Shown here in pieces: positions 42,806 to 52,794 of a stretch of DNA of 64,000 nucleotides. The position numbers and the translations under genes were made by a program. The first letter of the stretch is position 1. Each line of letters opens with the position of its first letter. The notes beneath the pieces were generated by a model. That model had not been told where the DNA came from. It searched no databases and saw nothing but the letters and a program-made list of their open reading frames with translations. Origin of the DNA: Blattamonas nauphoetae. Taxonomy: Eukaryota > Preaxostyla > Oxymonadida. The stretch lies in NCBI GenBank assembly GCA_033064195.1, contig JARBJD010000210.1, forward strand, positions 62,001-126,000, given 5' to 3'.

Positions 42806-43390
42806 AGGTTGCATCTCAATGTACCATCCCTTGGACGCCTGGGAAGACATTGGCTAAGTTCCGAGCACATTTCGACTTACATTTTTCTCATTCCATTTCA
42901 CAATCATTCTTTCAACAGTGACTCCTATTTTAAAAATAATGAAGAGAGTAATGAACAGGAAGTGGAAGGATAATTTTAGTGAAGAGGGGGGACTGCTATG
43001 CTCATGTGGAATGGTTCACGGGTTTATCCGCTCTAACGGGTTTGTCCGGGTACTATCATTGTGTTTTCACTCTCCTTCACTTACGCCATCTCCTCCCTCT
43101 CCTCCTTCTCTCACTTCGAGAGAAAATCCAGTGAGTGGGTTCAGTCACGACATCACGTTCAGATTCCCAATCTGCGGCAGGAGTAGCCAGTATCAGTGTG
43201 GTTGATGTTTGAGGGATGCAAATTCCAAAAACCTGCATCAGAACATGTCCAAGCATTAGTTCGGCATGTCAGACACCGTCAATTGAGGGACAGGTCACCC
43301 AGTTTTGGAGCGAGGACAGGATGAACCACTTTCAAGCATGCGACGATGAAGGCGATAATGAATGACATAAACTGACTAAAGGGGGTGTCA
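42806..43390. other. spacer, no clear gene
   Basis: It contains the right inverted GGATAAACCCG end (about 43015-43055). The reverse frame 43279-43527 overlaps the probable end of H2 but is in a less protein-like frame. Confidence 0.4.
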
Positions 43391-45960
43391 TCGTTCACGA
43401 TACTTTTCGAACAGATCGATCCCCAAATTGGCAACCGAAGTGTCAAAATGGAAGAGATGGTCGAGTTGGAGGTTGAAATTGCGGCGGTCGTTGTGGATTC
43501 GGTCCATCCGGCGCTGAATGTGAACAATCATATCATCAAATCACTCAATAAGCGGTTCACAAATGATAAGTCGATGTGAGCCATCTTGTTGATTGATCGA
43601 GAGAGTGTGAGTGTTTTCAAAATCGATCCCAGAATCGACACCCCCATTTCATATTCATCCAAACTCGAACTTGTCTCAATCGCCTTCATCACACACTCCA
43701 CCACTCCCAATCGACACCAATCGAGAACACGCTCCGCATTGGCGGGGACAAAAATCTTCGACAGCATCGGAAGAGAAAGATTGCGGAATGCCGAAACCGG
43801 AGATAGAGACGAGTCGAGAATGTGTGGGAGCATGGGAACGATGATGGCATCCAACACTGCTTTGTTCACTCCCTCCCTGTTGACGATTCGAGCGAATGAG
43901 TTCATGGAATTCAACTCTCTGGTCGGCAATTGTTCCGGTTCATGTGGACTCGTTGAATGGAGATGGGTATGACACTCATTTTCCAGAGTCCTGAAACAGG
44001 CATCAAAGAATGTCAGCGGGAGACTGGATCTGAACTTGTCCAGGCATGCCATGGTTAGAGTCCACAACTCGTTGATCAGTTCAATTCTGTGATCGGTTGA
44101 AGATGTCGATTTGATGCGAGTGAGCAAGCGGTAGAGTCGAACGACTGATTGAAGAGAGGCGGTGTTGATTAAATATTCAGAGAGCATTGAAACGAAGCTG
44201 AGAATGCTGACAAGTGAGTGGGGAGTGAAGTTACCAGCCAGATACAGTTGGAGAATGGCATTTGCAGTTTCAACAATTTGGGATGAAGGAACCAATTGAT
44301 AGACAGACAATGTTGCTAAAAAACACTCCCAATCAGCGACGTTAGTCAGCCTAAACAAGAAGATCCTGGGCACAACAGATTGGAATTCTGTGTCTGCGTG
44401 TCGAAGTAAGACTGACCCAAAACCACGAAGGATGAAAGGATGGAGGAAGCCGATGAATGTGGCTGAGTCTGAACAGACGAAGAGTTGGGGCAGACATTGG
44501 ATGAGAGTTTCATCCTTTCCTGTCAGAACTTCACGAACAAGGCGCTCACAGAGAAGTGGGAGGGGAAGTGTGGAAGCAAAGCGAGGTTTACACTGAAGAA
44601 TCTTGATGTATGGAGAGAACGACAACATGAACTCGCTGAATTCAAATTCCATCGATCCCACGAATTCTGACACCTTGTTCACAATGCATCGCGGGATTGG
44701 TTTGTCTTCTGCTGCACAGCAAAGAAGAACGGCAGAGAAGAGCGAAGGAGTCTTATCGGAGTCAAAATAGTGTGGATCAAACTTGATTCTGTGGACGAGT
44801 CCATTCACAAAGTTGTTCGACTTGTTGAAAGACCCGACAAGCGAAGAGGAGCGCTGGAAGCTGAAAGGGGGATTTTCTTGGAATCGCTCAAGGACGTGAA
44901 TGAGCCCGGCGACTGCCAGAGGGAGATGAATCTGGCTCATCCATTTGTGAGAGAACACTGCGATCCAATCTGTGTCCGTCCAATCGTGACTTAGAGAATC
45001 CCACAACAACAAGTCAATCGAGTATGCCAAAATGGATATCCAAACGTGCGTCGCTTGGTCGTTCATTTCGCGCTGTGATCTTCGCATGATCGGAAAGACA
45101 GTTGAAACAATCATGCTTTGGTCGGGGACAGTCTTCAGGAGGTGAAACAGATGAATGTGAGCCAAATCCGACAACACAGGATCATCGGAAAGCAGAGTGT
45201 GGGTCAATTTTGTGACATTGAGTGGTGTGAGGGCGAGATGATGCCAATTTCCTGTTTGCTCGAAGATCTCATTGCATTCTTTGAGACATCCATAGATGAA
45301 TACAAGGTTCATCGAGCTGACAGAAAATGAGAAGACGAAAGACACACTCAAAGATCGTGTCGTCAAAACGTTCTCGTGGTCTTTCGACGGTCGAATCTGT
45401 TTGTGGATTTTCGAAGACTGCAGTTGGGTCCCAGTCTGTCTCGCCAGTGTCGGTTCGTTTCGATCGGATGTCATGAATCAACTCGAGAAGCTGCAGACAG
45501 GCCTGCCTTCTCCGATCTGATGGAGAGATGGCAGAGTCTGTATTTTGGTCGTCCAGGTCGATGCTGTCGAGGGAGGGAGGAGGGGGCATCTGTGTTGAGA
45601 GGTGGGTGTCTTCCGATTCGAATGATTGTTCGGAGTTGCTTCCGAAAGAGAGTGGTGGGTTATTCTGTGTCGAGTGGAGAGATGACTCGTTGTAAAGTGA
45701 TGTCGAAAGATGACTTTCTTGAGTGAACACCTGTGAATTGGGTTTACCTCGCTCATCTAGTGATGTCGATGCGGATGGAGGAAGGTTCAGCTGGCTCAGG
45801 ATGTTCTGACATCTGTTCGTGATTTCTTTCAGTGCGGCAGAGAAACAAGGTCTGTTCAGAAAGTTGAGATCGTTCTGCGATGGACAATTCGAAAGAAATG
45901 AGGAGAATGCACACCTTGCGAGAGGTTTCCATTGAATGATGCCGCAGAATCACCAAAAAG
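43391..45960 (-). CDS. host gene H2, helical protein (full extent)
   Basis: Three blocks on the reverse strand: an N-terminal block about 45320-45960, the main frame 43528-45474 (648 residues), and a short C-terminal block 43391-43535 with MIVHIQRRMDRIHNDRRNFN. Together about 830 residues. Between the first two blocks, a 31-base stretch that starts GT and ends AG (near 45305-45340) would bring them into frame if spliced; this is only suggestive. The second junction looks like a frame change near 43530. The gene probably once extended further 5', where composite unit Y begins at 46405. The function is not recognised. Confidence 0.55.
43528..45474 (-). CDS. H2 main frame, alpha-solenoid-like
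   Basis: Helix-rich with regular Leu pairs: LSDLAHIHLFHLLKTVPDQS, VWISILAYSIDLLLWDSLSH, SLPLLCERLV-like and VNKAVLDAIIVPMLPHILDS. It resembles ARM/HEAT-type solenoids, but no family motif is certain. The first 30 or so residues (before FVFSFSVSSMNLVFIYGCLK) are likely out of frame with the real gene. It is the longest intact host frame outside the surface proteins. Confidence 0.55.
   Translation of the reverse strand: MTSDRNEPTLARQTGTQLQSSKIHKQIRPSKDHENVLTTRSLSVSFVFSFSVSSMNLVFIYGCLKECNEIFEQTGNWHHLALTPLNVTKLTHTLLSDDPVLSDLAHIHLFHLLKTVPDQSMIVSTVFPIMRRSQREMNDQATHVWISILAYSIDLLLWDSLSHDWTDTDWIAVFSHKWMSQIHLPLAVAGLIHVLERFQENPPFSFQRSSSLVGSFNKSNNFVNGLVHRIKFDPHYFDSDKTPSLFSAVLLCCAAEDKPIPRCIVNKVSEFVGSMEFEFSEFMLSFSPYIKILQCKPRFASTLPLPLLCERLVREVLTGKDETLIQCLPQLFVCSDSATFIGFLHPFILRGFGSVLLRHADTEFQSVVPRIFLFRLTNVADWECFLATLSVYQLVPSSQIVETANAILQLYLAGNFTPHSLVSILSFVSMLSEYLINTASLQSVVRLYRLLTRIKSTSSTDHRIELINELWTLTMACLDKFRSSLPLTFFDACFRTLENECHTHLHSTSPHEPEQLPTRELNSMNSFARIVNREGVNKAVLDAIIVPMLPHILDSSLSPVSAFRNLSLPMLSKIFVPANAERVLDWCRLGVVECVMKAIETSSSLDEYEMGVSILGSILKTLTLSRSINKMAHIDLSFVNRLLSDLMI
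45320..45960 (-). CDS. H2 N-terminal block
   Basis: The reverse frame reads LNFLNRPCFSAALKEITNRC, NILSQLNLPPSASTSLDER and on into SPSDRRRQACLQLLELIHDI and RFDDTIFECVFRLLIF. It is helical with a Ser/Asp-rich low-complexity stretch between (DSIDLDDQNTDSAISPSDRR). It continues into the main H2 frame across a frame change or small intron. Confidence 0.5.
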
Positions 45961-46404
45961 TCTGAAAAAAGCCAGACTTGACGAGAATGCTGAATAAAGT
46001 CGATCAGATGCGATAGTTGTGTGGGTACGACGTTCATCAGATTCTCGTGATATACAGAGTGCGACACAAGCAGGAGAACATGCTCAATACGCTGTAAGCC
46101 CTCCAAAGCACGTATTATCGTCAACGTTGCCGATCGTATGTCCAAAATCATTGTGAAGAAAGAAGAATAAGTCATCGGAGGGATAATTCCGAGATTTGGG
46201 TCCATCAATTCAACTGGGTCCAATTTAGAACATGAGACTATCTTAAGGTCAACAAATCGGTGGAGAATTAGTTGAATTAGTTGGAAGAGAAGAGATGAAG
46301 GAGTTGGAGCGGGTTGTGGCATTACAATGGGATTCATTACGAAGAGTTCAATAAACCAATCAGAGAAGATTGCTGACAAGACCGAAATGTCTGATGGACG
46401 GTAA
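45961..46404 (-). other. possible H2 upstream coding sequence
   Basis: Reverse frames such as IIPPMTYSSFFTMILDIRSA and LLFQLIQLILHRFVDLKIVS are helical and host-like, and may be the 5' part of H2 in another frame. The stretch ends exactly at the repeat array of unit Y, which supplies Gly/Ser-rich nonsense if read through. Confidence 0.35.
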
Positions 46405-46555
46405 CGTCTAGAGACCGACCCCATTCTAGCTAGAGACCGACCCCGATTGCTAGAGACCGACCCCCGATTGCTAGAGGCCGACCCCCGATTGCTAAGGACC
46501 GACCCCTGATTGCTAGAGACCGACCCCATTTTGACTGGGCGCCGACCCCTCTGGA
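46405..46555. repeat. GACCGACCCC tandem array, end of Y
   Basis: About seven units, same orientation as 12430-12600, followed by the same TTTTCGTTATTAATCACTA stretch. Confidence 0.85.
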
Positions 46556-46699
46556 TTTTCGTTATTAATCACTATTTTTGTCACAATTTTATGCTCATTT
46601 GGTCTAAAATCACTTTTATAACCATCTTCTCGAGATGTATTCGAAAAATAACCCAATTTATCGAAGTATATCAAAACACACAATTCATGGGTTGATCAA

Positions 46700-47725
46700 T
46701 GTGTTTTCATTCGAGATCTCGCTGTCTTCCATCTTTTCAGTTACTTCTGTGTCTCATTTAGTTCTTTTCTGTCCAATTGCCGATGTTCAGTGTGTTCCCA
46801 TTCAGCCCTCAAATCGACGAGACATGAGTGGTCTTCCTTCCTCCCATTCTTCTTCCTATCCCACACACACGAAACGACAATCCCGATGACTGTGAGCAGA
46901 ACGACAGCGACGACAATGACGAGTGGCAGCCACCATTTCATGTTCGCCAGAACTGATTCGGATCGTCGTTCGATTGATGACTTCTGAATCACACAAGTTT
47001 TCATTCGTCTCTTTCTTTCAAACCCTTCCGGGAACAAGCCAAACACAGCATATCCTGGTGTGAAACACTGGTCGAACAGTCAGTCAACTGAAGGATTCCA
47101 CTTGTCCACGAACAGACATCTTCGGATTCTTCCACGTTCCGTGCTAGAGATGATTTTGAGCCAGTGATTGGTTCATCCCTCAAAAGAATTGTTGCTTGAG
47201 TCGCGGAGAGGAAGACGAGGGATGGAACAGAAGAGCCAATCGAAACATTCACATTTCGAATCTCGAGGAATCTGGTTGCTTCCACAACAATCACAACAGA
47301 CAACGAGTCCAGAGAGAATGAAGAAGGAATGATCAGCGATGGTTCAGAACTCGCCCCATTCCGAATCACAGCATGCATCCCTCCCACAATCCGAATTCCA
47401 TCCCTGATCATCACTGAGTCAACAATCTCAATCATCGGACGAACAATCGAGAGGCCTGTCACAATCGTCCAAATTTCTGAGATCGAAGAGCATGCTCTCG
47501 ACATCTCTCCTCAAAATGGACTTTCTTCCGATGACGACGAATCAGTGAAGATGTCTCCATCTTCTTCATCCAAAGGCACAATTGATATCACTGTGTATTC
47601 TTTTGAGGCAATCAGATCGCTCCCACTCACTTCCACGAAACATCTCGTGCTCAAATTGTTTGTGAACGAGAACTTGATCTCGCGAAGAAGGGGAGGATTG
47701 GGAACATAAACAAGAATTCCACTGT
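46700..47725 (-). pseudogene. surface protein C-terminal end, copy in Y
   Basis: Counterpart of 16895-17965, with the same membrane span (WWLPLVIVVAVVLLTVIGIV) and the same internal TGA (at 47511). One small change near the end alters the last residues. The reverse-oriented forward frames here are shadows. Confidence 0.7.
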
Positions 47726-48801
47726 TCACAGTAAATTCAGCCAAGTTTCCGATTTGTTGGAGTGCTGAGCGATAACAGAGAGCACATCGATGTCGATTCG
47801 ATTGAACTCGTCGAAACACGCCCACGCGCCGGCTAGAACGAGTCCAGAGAAGAATCTTCCCATCATCATGTAGTCGATCTCGTCTGAGTAGTTGAACACG
47901 ACGCACTGTCTCGCAACAGCTGGGTTTCCTCCGAGACGAAGATGGAGTGAGAGTGTCAACGTCACGTCGCATCGATCGGTCAGAGGAGTGATCACAAGAC
48001 GCGGTGAATTGCCGAAATATTCATTTCCATACTCGATGGAAGTGTTGGTCTGTTTCACAAGTGTGATCTGCTTCTCTTCGTCGAAGTTGTATCGAAGATT
48101 GACCATCCAGTCGAAATCCTCTTTCGATGTGATTCCTTTCTGAAGGAGCTGGTTGACAATATCACGAGCGTGCACATCAATCACAATGACAGTGTTGATT
48201 GTGGCTCTCTCAAGCGGGGCGAGTGATCCGCGGACGAGATTCACAGCTTCAGCGAGCTGATCCTTCACTTTTCCAGAATATACGTCGATGGGATTCTTGT
48301 CTTCTCCACTTTCCACTTTCGTCAGAGCTTCCTCGACGTTCTGTGTCCACACAATCTGATCCACAGCGAGGATGGCCACGTTGATCGTCCGACACATTTC
48401 GTGTTTGAATTCCAACAGCCATTCTTCGACTGGAGAATGGGTCGGCACAGGTTTGAGAAGAGGGACGACCTCGTTCTCAACTGACACCATGGCGGTGACG
48501 AAATCGGCGGAATTTGGATTGAGTTTGGAAAACGCTTTCTTCTCTTCTGGTGTCATCTCAGCCACATCGGTCTTCTTCTCCTTCATGTCCTTCTCCGAAC
48601 AGAACTGAAGTGAGCTGATTGCATCGAAACATTTGTTCATGAATGGTTGAACAGCACGTGCATCTGTCGTCTGAGCGAGAATTTGTAGCAACTCATCGTT
48701 CGACAAGAAATAGAATCTGGGGAACTTGACTCGCTTCGTCTCCAGATAATCTTGCAGCTTCTTCTGAAGCAGATCCAGCTGTTCATTGTTCTTCTCCATC
48801 T
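47726..48801 (-). pseudogene. dynein heavy chain fragment in Y, AAA1 side
   Basis: The frame gives NNEQLDLLQKKLQDYLETKR, ILAVDQIVWTQNVEEALTKV, then KNPIDVYSGKVKDQLAEAVN, IVIDVHARDIVNQLLQKGIT, LRYNFDEEKQITLVKQTNTS, and on to CVVFNYSDEIDYMMMGRFFS and ACFDEFNRIDIDVLSVIAQH (Walker B). The Walker A segment present in X is missing here, while X lacks the KNPIDVYSGKV block and the MMGRFF block: each copy has lost different pieces. It is therefore non-functional as dynein. Confidence 0.85.
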
Positions 48802-49660
48802 GGGTGATTCTAAATGAATTGTTACCCGCGTATTTTCTTCTGCCACACGAGCAGAAACTCTATGTAATTTTCAGAGCGCTCATATTCTCCTTCCTTCGAC
48901 ATGATTAAGGTGTTTTCAGTTTTTCTGAGTCTTCATCCCATCTTTTTCTTCTGATTTCTTCTTTCAGCTATCCTCCTTCGCTCAAACTTGCATATTCCCC
49001 CAAAATTGTACAAGTACCTCGTTCTTACACATCATTTGGAAGCCGACCCCCATCGTTTGAACAGTAAATATATTCTCATCTTAATTTCCAGGTCATTCTT
49101 TCCAACAACTCAGATCCAACTACAACACTTGACATCTCAATGTTTTAGTGTGATTTCGAGTTTTTCAACTCTTTTCCAACAGGTGTCTCATTCAGATCTG
49201 GTGATCCCGTTCTTCTCTTCTCACAGTGAACTCGCTTTTTCTGATCTGCCTCCCTCCTCTGTAGCAAACCATTAAACGTGTCGTTCCTTCACATCCATGT
49301 CACAAATACGCCATTCCGACACACACAAGAAATTGCATAGAGATTCTCAATGTTTGAAGCGAGATGGACAAGAGAGGCTTTTCAAGGCTTTTTTGATGAT
49401 AGATGTTTTCAATTCGCATTTCTCTCACAAATCCGATTTTTTATGTCGTTTACCACCACCTCTTTGATTTCTGAAACGTTACGAAGAAATAAATGTGAAA
49501 AAATGTCCTGATCAAAAAAGAGCTCAATCGAACGCGATCAAAGCAAAATCTACTAAATTTAGCACTTTTCAGTCCTGAAAGCAGCTGAATGCAAATTGTG
49601 CAATTTTTGATTTTTTGAGACGCACCATAGTGACAAGTAACATTTCATTTAGAATCACCC
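48802..49660. mobile_element. 859-bp MITE in unit Y
   Basis: Inverted ends GGGTGATTCTAAATGAATTG (48802) and, as complement, GGGTGATTCTAAATGAAATG (ending 49660), 24 bp with one mismatch. A 4-bp duplication ATCT flanks it (48798-48801, 49661-49664), and copy X has a single CATCTGCTCA at the same place, which proves the insertion. No coding capacity. The superfamily is unclear; a 4-bp duplication excludes hAT. Confidence 0.9.
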
Positions 49661-49664
49661 ATCT

Positions 49665-50171
49665 GCTCATCAATGTTCGGAATGTCCAGACATCTGATGT
49701 AGTTCGGTTCTCGTGCACAAGCTTCATAACCTCCTTCCATGAACTGTCGACACTGTTGAACTGTGCTGCCTCGTTGGCACTTCACCCATTTATCGATGAG
49801 ATCCTGCAGCTGAGTCATTCTTCGAGTGTTTCAACAATCTCTTCCACTCCTCCCAAAATGTGTGTTGTCCCAGATTTGTGCCTAACCAGCACAAACTGCA
49901 TTTGGGCCTAAATTTTCTTGATTTTCTCGAGTTGCGTCTCCAACCCATATTCTCCAATCGCTGTCGCTGAAATGTTCATCACTTGTGGAGCATACTGCAA
50001 CAGATTCATCGTCATTATCTGGCCAAGTGTCAGTGTGGCTGTCCATTGCTTCCCCAGCGCTGTGAACAACTTTTTCCAATGTCGAGGTTTCATCACAGGA
50101 ACACAAAGAGCGTTCAACAGAGAAACGGACGGCCTGAAGTCGTCGATGTTCTGTCGGAGGAGTTTCACAAC
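49665..50171 (-). pseudogene. dynein linker fragment in Y
   Basis: The reverse strand matches 15380-16010 of X (for example FTALGKQWTATLTLGQIMTM and LLQYAPQVMNISATAIGEYG), with a deletion relative to X around 49800 and stop codons. It ends abruptly at 50171, where the Polinton starts. Confidence 0.75.
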
Positions 50172-50484
50172 AGTAGTATAGAAGAAGAATATCGATAGGC
50201 TCCTATATTGCAATTAGTCCGGGAATTATAATACTGAGAACTGAATAGTGATTCTCAATTCCGATTGAACAGAGTCTTATTTTTAAAGTACAATCAGCTA
50301 TGATTCCGAAATGCCGGATAATACTTGTTTTCTTGCATTTTGGTGGATACCTTTTGGGTTCAAATTCAATTATTTAGTCAAAAAGAGACCTCATTTAGTG
50401 AGCTTAAATCTAAAGGGTTTTTTTCATTTGTCGACAAAACAAACGTTAATTTTTTTATTATCTGATTTTTTTATTTTGTATTAA
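50172..50484. other. Polinton left terminal region, non-coding
   Basis: AT-rich, with no gene. It should contain the terminal inverted repeat, which cannot be delimited without the right end. A T-rich promoter-like stretch lies at its end (about 50465-50484). Confidence 0.5.
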
Positions 50485-50598
50485 ATGACGAATCAGCTTA
50501 CACCAAACAAACTTAACGAGACTCTAAAGAATGAAAAATTAATACTAATCACCGAACCAGTTCTGAATCGTTCTGGAACCTCATATTTGGCGCATGGT
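50485..50598 (+). CDS. Polinton frame, part left of hAT-like B
   Basis: A short frame opens at the ATG at 50485 behind a T-rich motif and runs into hAT-like element B, which is inserted in it. No family recognised. Confidence 0.4.
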
Positions 50599-52282
50599 CA
50601 GGCTTCTGATTTGATCCCAGTGATCCCAGTCGGATCTGATCCCAGTTAATTTCTGCAATACCATTTCGTTTCTTTTCACTATTTTCCTTCTTGGAAATAT
50701 ATGATATCTGAATAGAAAACCGAGATGAAATGAAAATGTTCATTAGATCGAACAATAACATGAGTCTTTTGTGACTCACAATTATGGCGTATATGATGTA
50801 AATTTCCGAGTTTCTGAATGTCGTCCGAAGAATAAACAGTGAATAATTCTTGGATTTGCACATAAAATTGATGATATGTCCAAAACAATTGAGATGAGAG
50901 TGAAATCCAAATTTATGGTTAAGACCGGATGAACTGCTTCAGAAGGAATGAGCTCGATTCTGGGAGATGGGGATGGCGAATAGGGAGTGCGAGTTTGTAA
51001 AATTGAAAGTGAGAAGAGCCGAGAGATGCCCACTTCGTGGATGTGCAACGCCGCTTGGATCGACGCCGTCAGAACCGTCGCAGAGCAGAGGAATACGAAC
51101 AGTGACGAGAGCACAGCGCGGAAGGGGTCGGTGGGCGAGTGGTGGGGAGTGAGTGAGGAGAACGGGGAGGACGAGGGGCGGCGAGGCGCGGTTTTGTTTG
51201 TGACGAATCGAGATCTCAGTATTGTGATTAGCGGTTGGTTTTGGGAGGAGAAGGCAGGGGCGGTCGAGAGAGGACGGACAACCGTGGCATCGTGTAGTTC
51301 AACTTCGGGAAGGTCAGTTTTGGGATTGTTTTTCCATCCTTCCCAAGATGCGATGGGACTTCATCTGTTCGGTTTGAATTTGATGCTGCAAACAGTATGT
51401 CTTCCTCTGCATCATCTAAAGTCTATTCTGATATTCTTTTCCTCTAATCCCTCGCGATTTCCTAACGGTCAGTCGAGTGTGGAGAATGGTCTTCCCCGAT
51501 CTGCCTGTCTCTCGTTTGTATTCTGGGTACTCTTCTGAAAGCAAGAAGATCCGGTGCCGCTCCAAAATCTGTCGCCTCTCAAGCATTTTTCCAAGCGAGC
51601 GATGAATTGCTATGATCGGTGTTTTTGCGAGCCTAGTGCACTCAACGCGGGAAAAAGTGTCAATGCTTACAATTGGTCCTTTCTTCCATATTGCAGCATC
51701 ACAACAAGTATCTATGACAGAATCTGCGCTGAGTTCGAAAGCAAGTCCATATGTTCTTCTGGCTGAGGTGGGGCTTCCGGACGATCCGTTGGCGAGTGAG
51801 GAGATGCTGGCGATGGAGAGCTAGAACGAGAAAGTGTTTGGAGTTAGTGTGGGCGATCTGTGAGAGGAGAGAGTGGATTTGTTGATTCGGTTGTGTGTGT
51901 GATCGACTAGTTGAGAAGAATGTGGAACGAGAAGAATAGGACGAATCAGAAGCCAATTGAAGAGTTCGTCGAGCTGTGTGTGCATGTGACTTTGAATTGT
52001 GTGGAGAAGACAAATCGGTCACTTTCCTTGACTTTTCTTCACTCTTCTTCTCTTGTTAACTCCTGTTCTCAACACCATTCTCCTTTAGAATCATGATTTC
52101 GGTTAAAAGACTCGAAAATCAGCAAAAGACAGGTCTTTGTGAGAAAGAGGAAAATCGAGTTTGAAATTGAATGAGGAAAATCTCGAAACTCCTATTTAAG
52201 AAAGTGATGTCAGTCAAAAAATGGGGACTGGGATCAATTGATCCCAGTTTTACCTGTTTTGATCCCACCACTCAAAAGCCTG
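50599..52282. mobile_element. hAT-like element B (1684 bp) inside Polinton
   Basis: Ends CAGGCTTCTGATTTGATCCC (50599) and, as complement, CAGGCTTTTGAGTGGTGGGA (ending 52282). The 8-bp duplication CGCATGGT is at 50591-50598 and 52283-52290. Subterminal TGATCCCAGT motifs. It is the same family as MITE A but three times longer, with host-like antisense coding remains inside. No transposase. Confidence 0.9.
50780..52090 (-). pseudogene. cargo of B: membrane protein fragment
   Basis: Reverse-strand stretches read like a host membrane protein: 50782-51114 begins with a hydrophobic span (LSSLFVFLCSATVLTASIQA), and about 51530-51830 gives GSPTSARRTYGLAFELSADS and DAAIWKKGPIVSIDTFSRVE in another frame. 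Frames and stops vary, so it is dead. It could belong to the same membrane protein group as 8115-12430. Confidence 0.45.
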
Positions 52283-52290
52283 CGCATGGT

Positions 52291-52794
52291 ACTTTCGATT
52301 ACGCAAGTGAAGATAAACCTGATGAGATTTATCGAGTGTACATTCCTGCTTTCATTAAAGGAGCAAGACCACATCTGAACCCCGATATGTATCACAGATT
52401 CGATAACTGTTGCAATAAAGAAAAATTCATTGAGTCGCTACACAGTGAGAATTGTGAACTCGTTGGTGAATACAAAACATCAGAGTCAGTAGTGAAATAT
52501 CTTCATGAAGGAGTTGAATGGAGAATCAAACCATCACAATGGATGAAAGGAGTCAGAACACACAAGATGAAGCGTAAGCATTACACTCAATCGTTTGTTG
52601 AAAACGAACTGAGAAAGCACAATTGTGAACTCATTGATGAGTACAAGAAAGTACACATTCCTTTTCACTATCGAGTGATTGGTGATGATAAAGTTTACAA
52701 AGCGAGACTTGATGAATGGTTTAGAGCAAAGAGAAAACCTCACTTGAGAGGAAAGACAAACAAGAACTCCATTGATGATTCTCCAAATCAATAA
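52291..52794 (+). CDS. Polinton frame, part right of hAT-like B
   Basis: About 165 residues with two similar blocks (CELVGEYKTSESVVKYLHEG and CELIDEYKKVHIPFHYRVIG), each followed by a basic helix, so an internal repeat. An ATG inside B (52171) happens to be in frame with it. No family recognised; position near the left end of a Polinton. Confidence 0.5.
   Translation, partial: TFDYASEDKPDEIYRVYIPAFIKGARPHLNPDMYHRFDNCCNKEKFIESLHSENCELVGEYKTSESVVKYLHEGVEWRIKPSQWMKGVRTHKMKRKHYTQSFVENELRKHNCELIDEYKKVHIPFHYRVIGDDKVYKARLDEWFRAKRKPHLRGKTNKNSIDDSPNQ

Larger units (their letters stand above)
39019..43055. mobile_element. possible element with GGATAAACCCG inverted ends
   Basis: Left TAGTACCCGGATAAACCCGT (39019) and right, as complement, TAGTACCCGGACAAACCCGT (ending about 43055) are inverted copies for about 45 bp containing two tandem units. 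Only a 3-base flank (TCA) repeats, which is weak. Most of the interior is the later C2 insertion. Confidence 0.5.
46405..50171 (-). mobile_element. composite unit Y, inverted copy of X
   Basis: The reverse complement of 15380-18246, beginning with the GTAACGTCTAGAGACCGACC end at 46405. Coding remains are the same as in X (surface-protein end, then dynein), with the 167-residue stretch 47001-47504 identical at protein level to 17145-17648, so the duplication is recent. It is interrupted by an 859-bp MITE (48802-49660) and cut at 50172 by the Polinton; its other end should lie beyond the right edge of the window. Confidence 0.8.

Noticed and set aside
50987-51538. forward 183-residue frame in element B
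   Set aside because: The reverse strand has the better protein-like sequence with a membrane span, and the forward frame lacks any motif.
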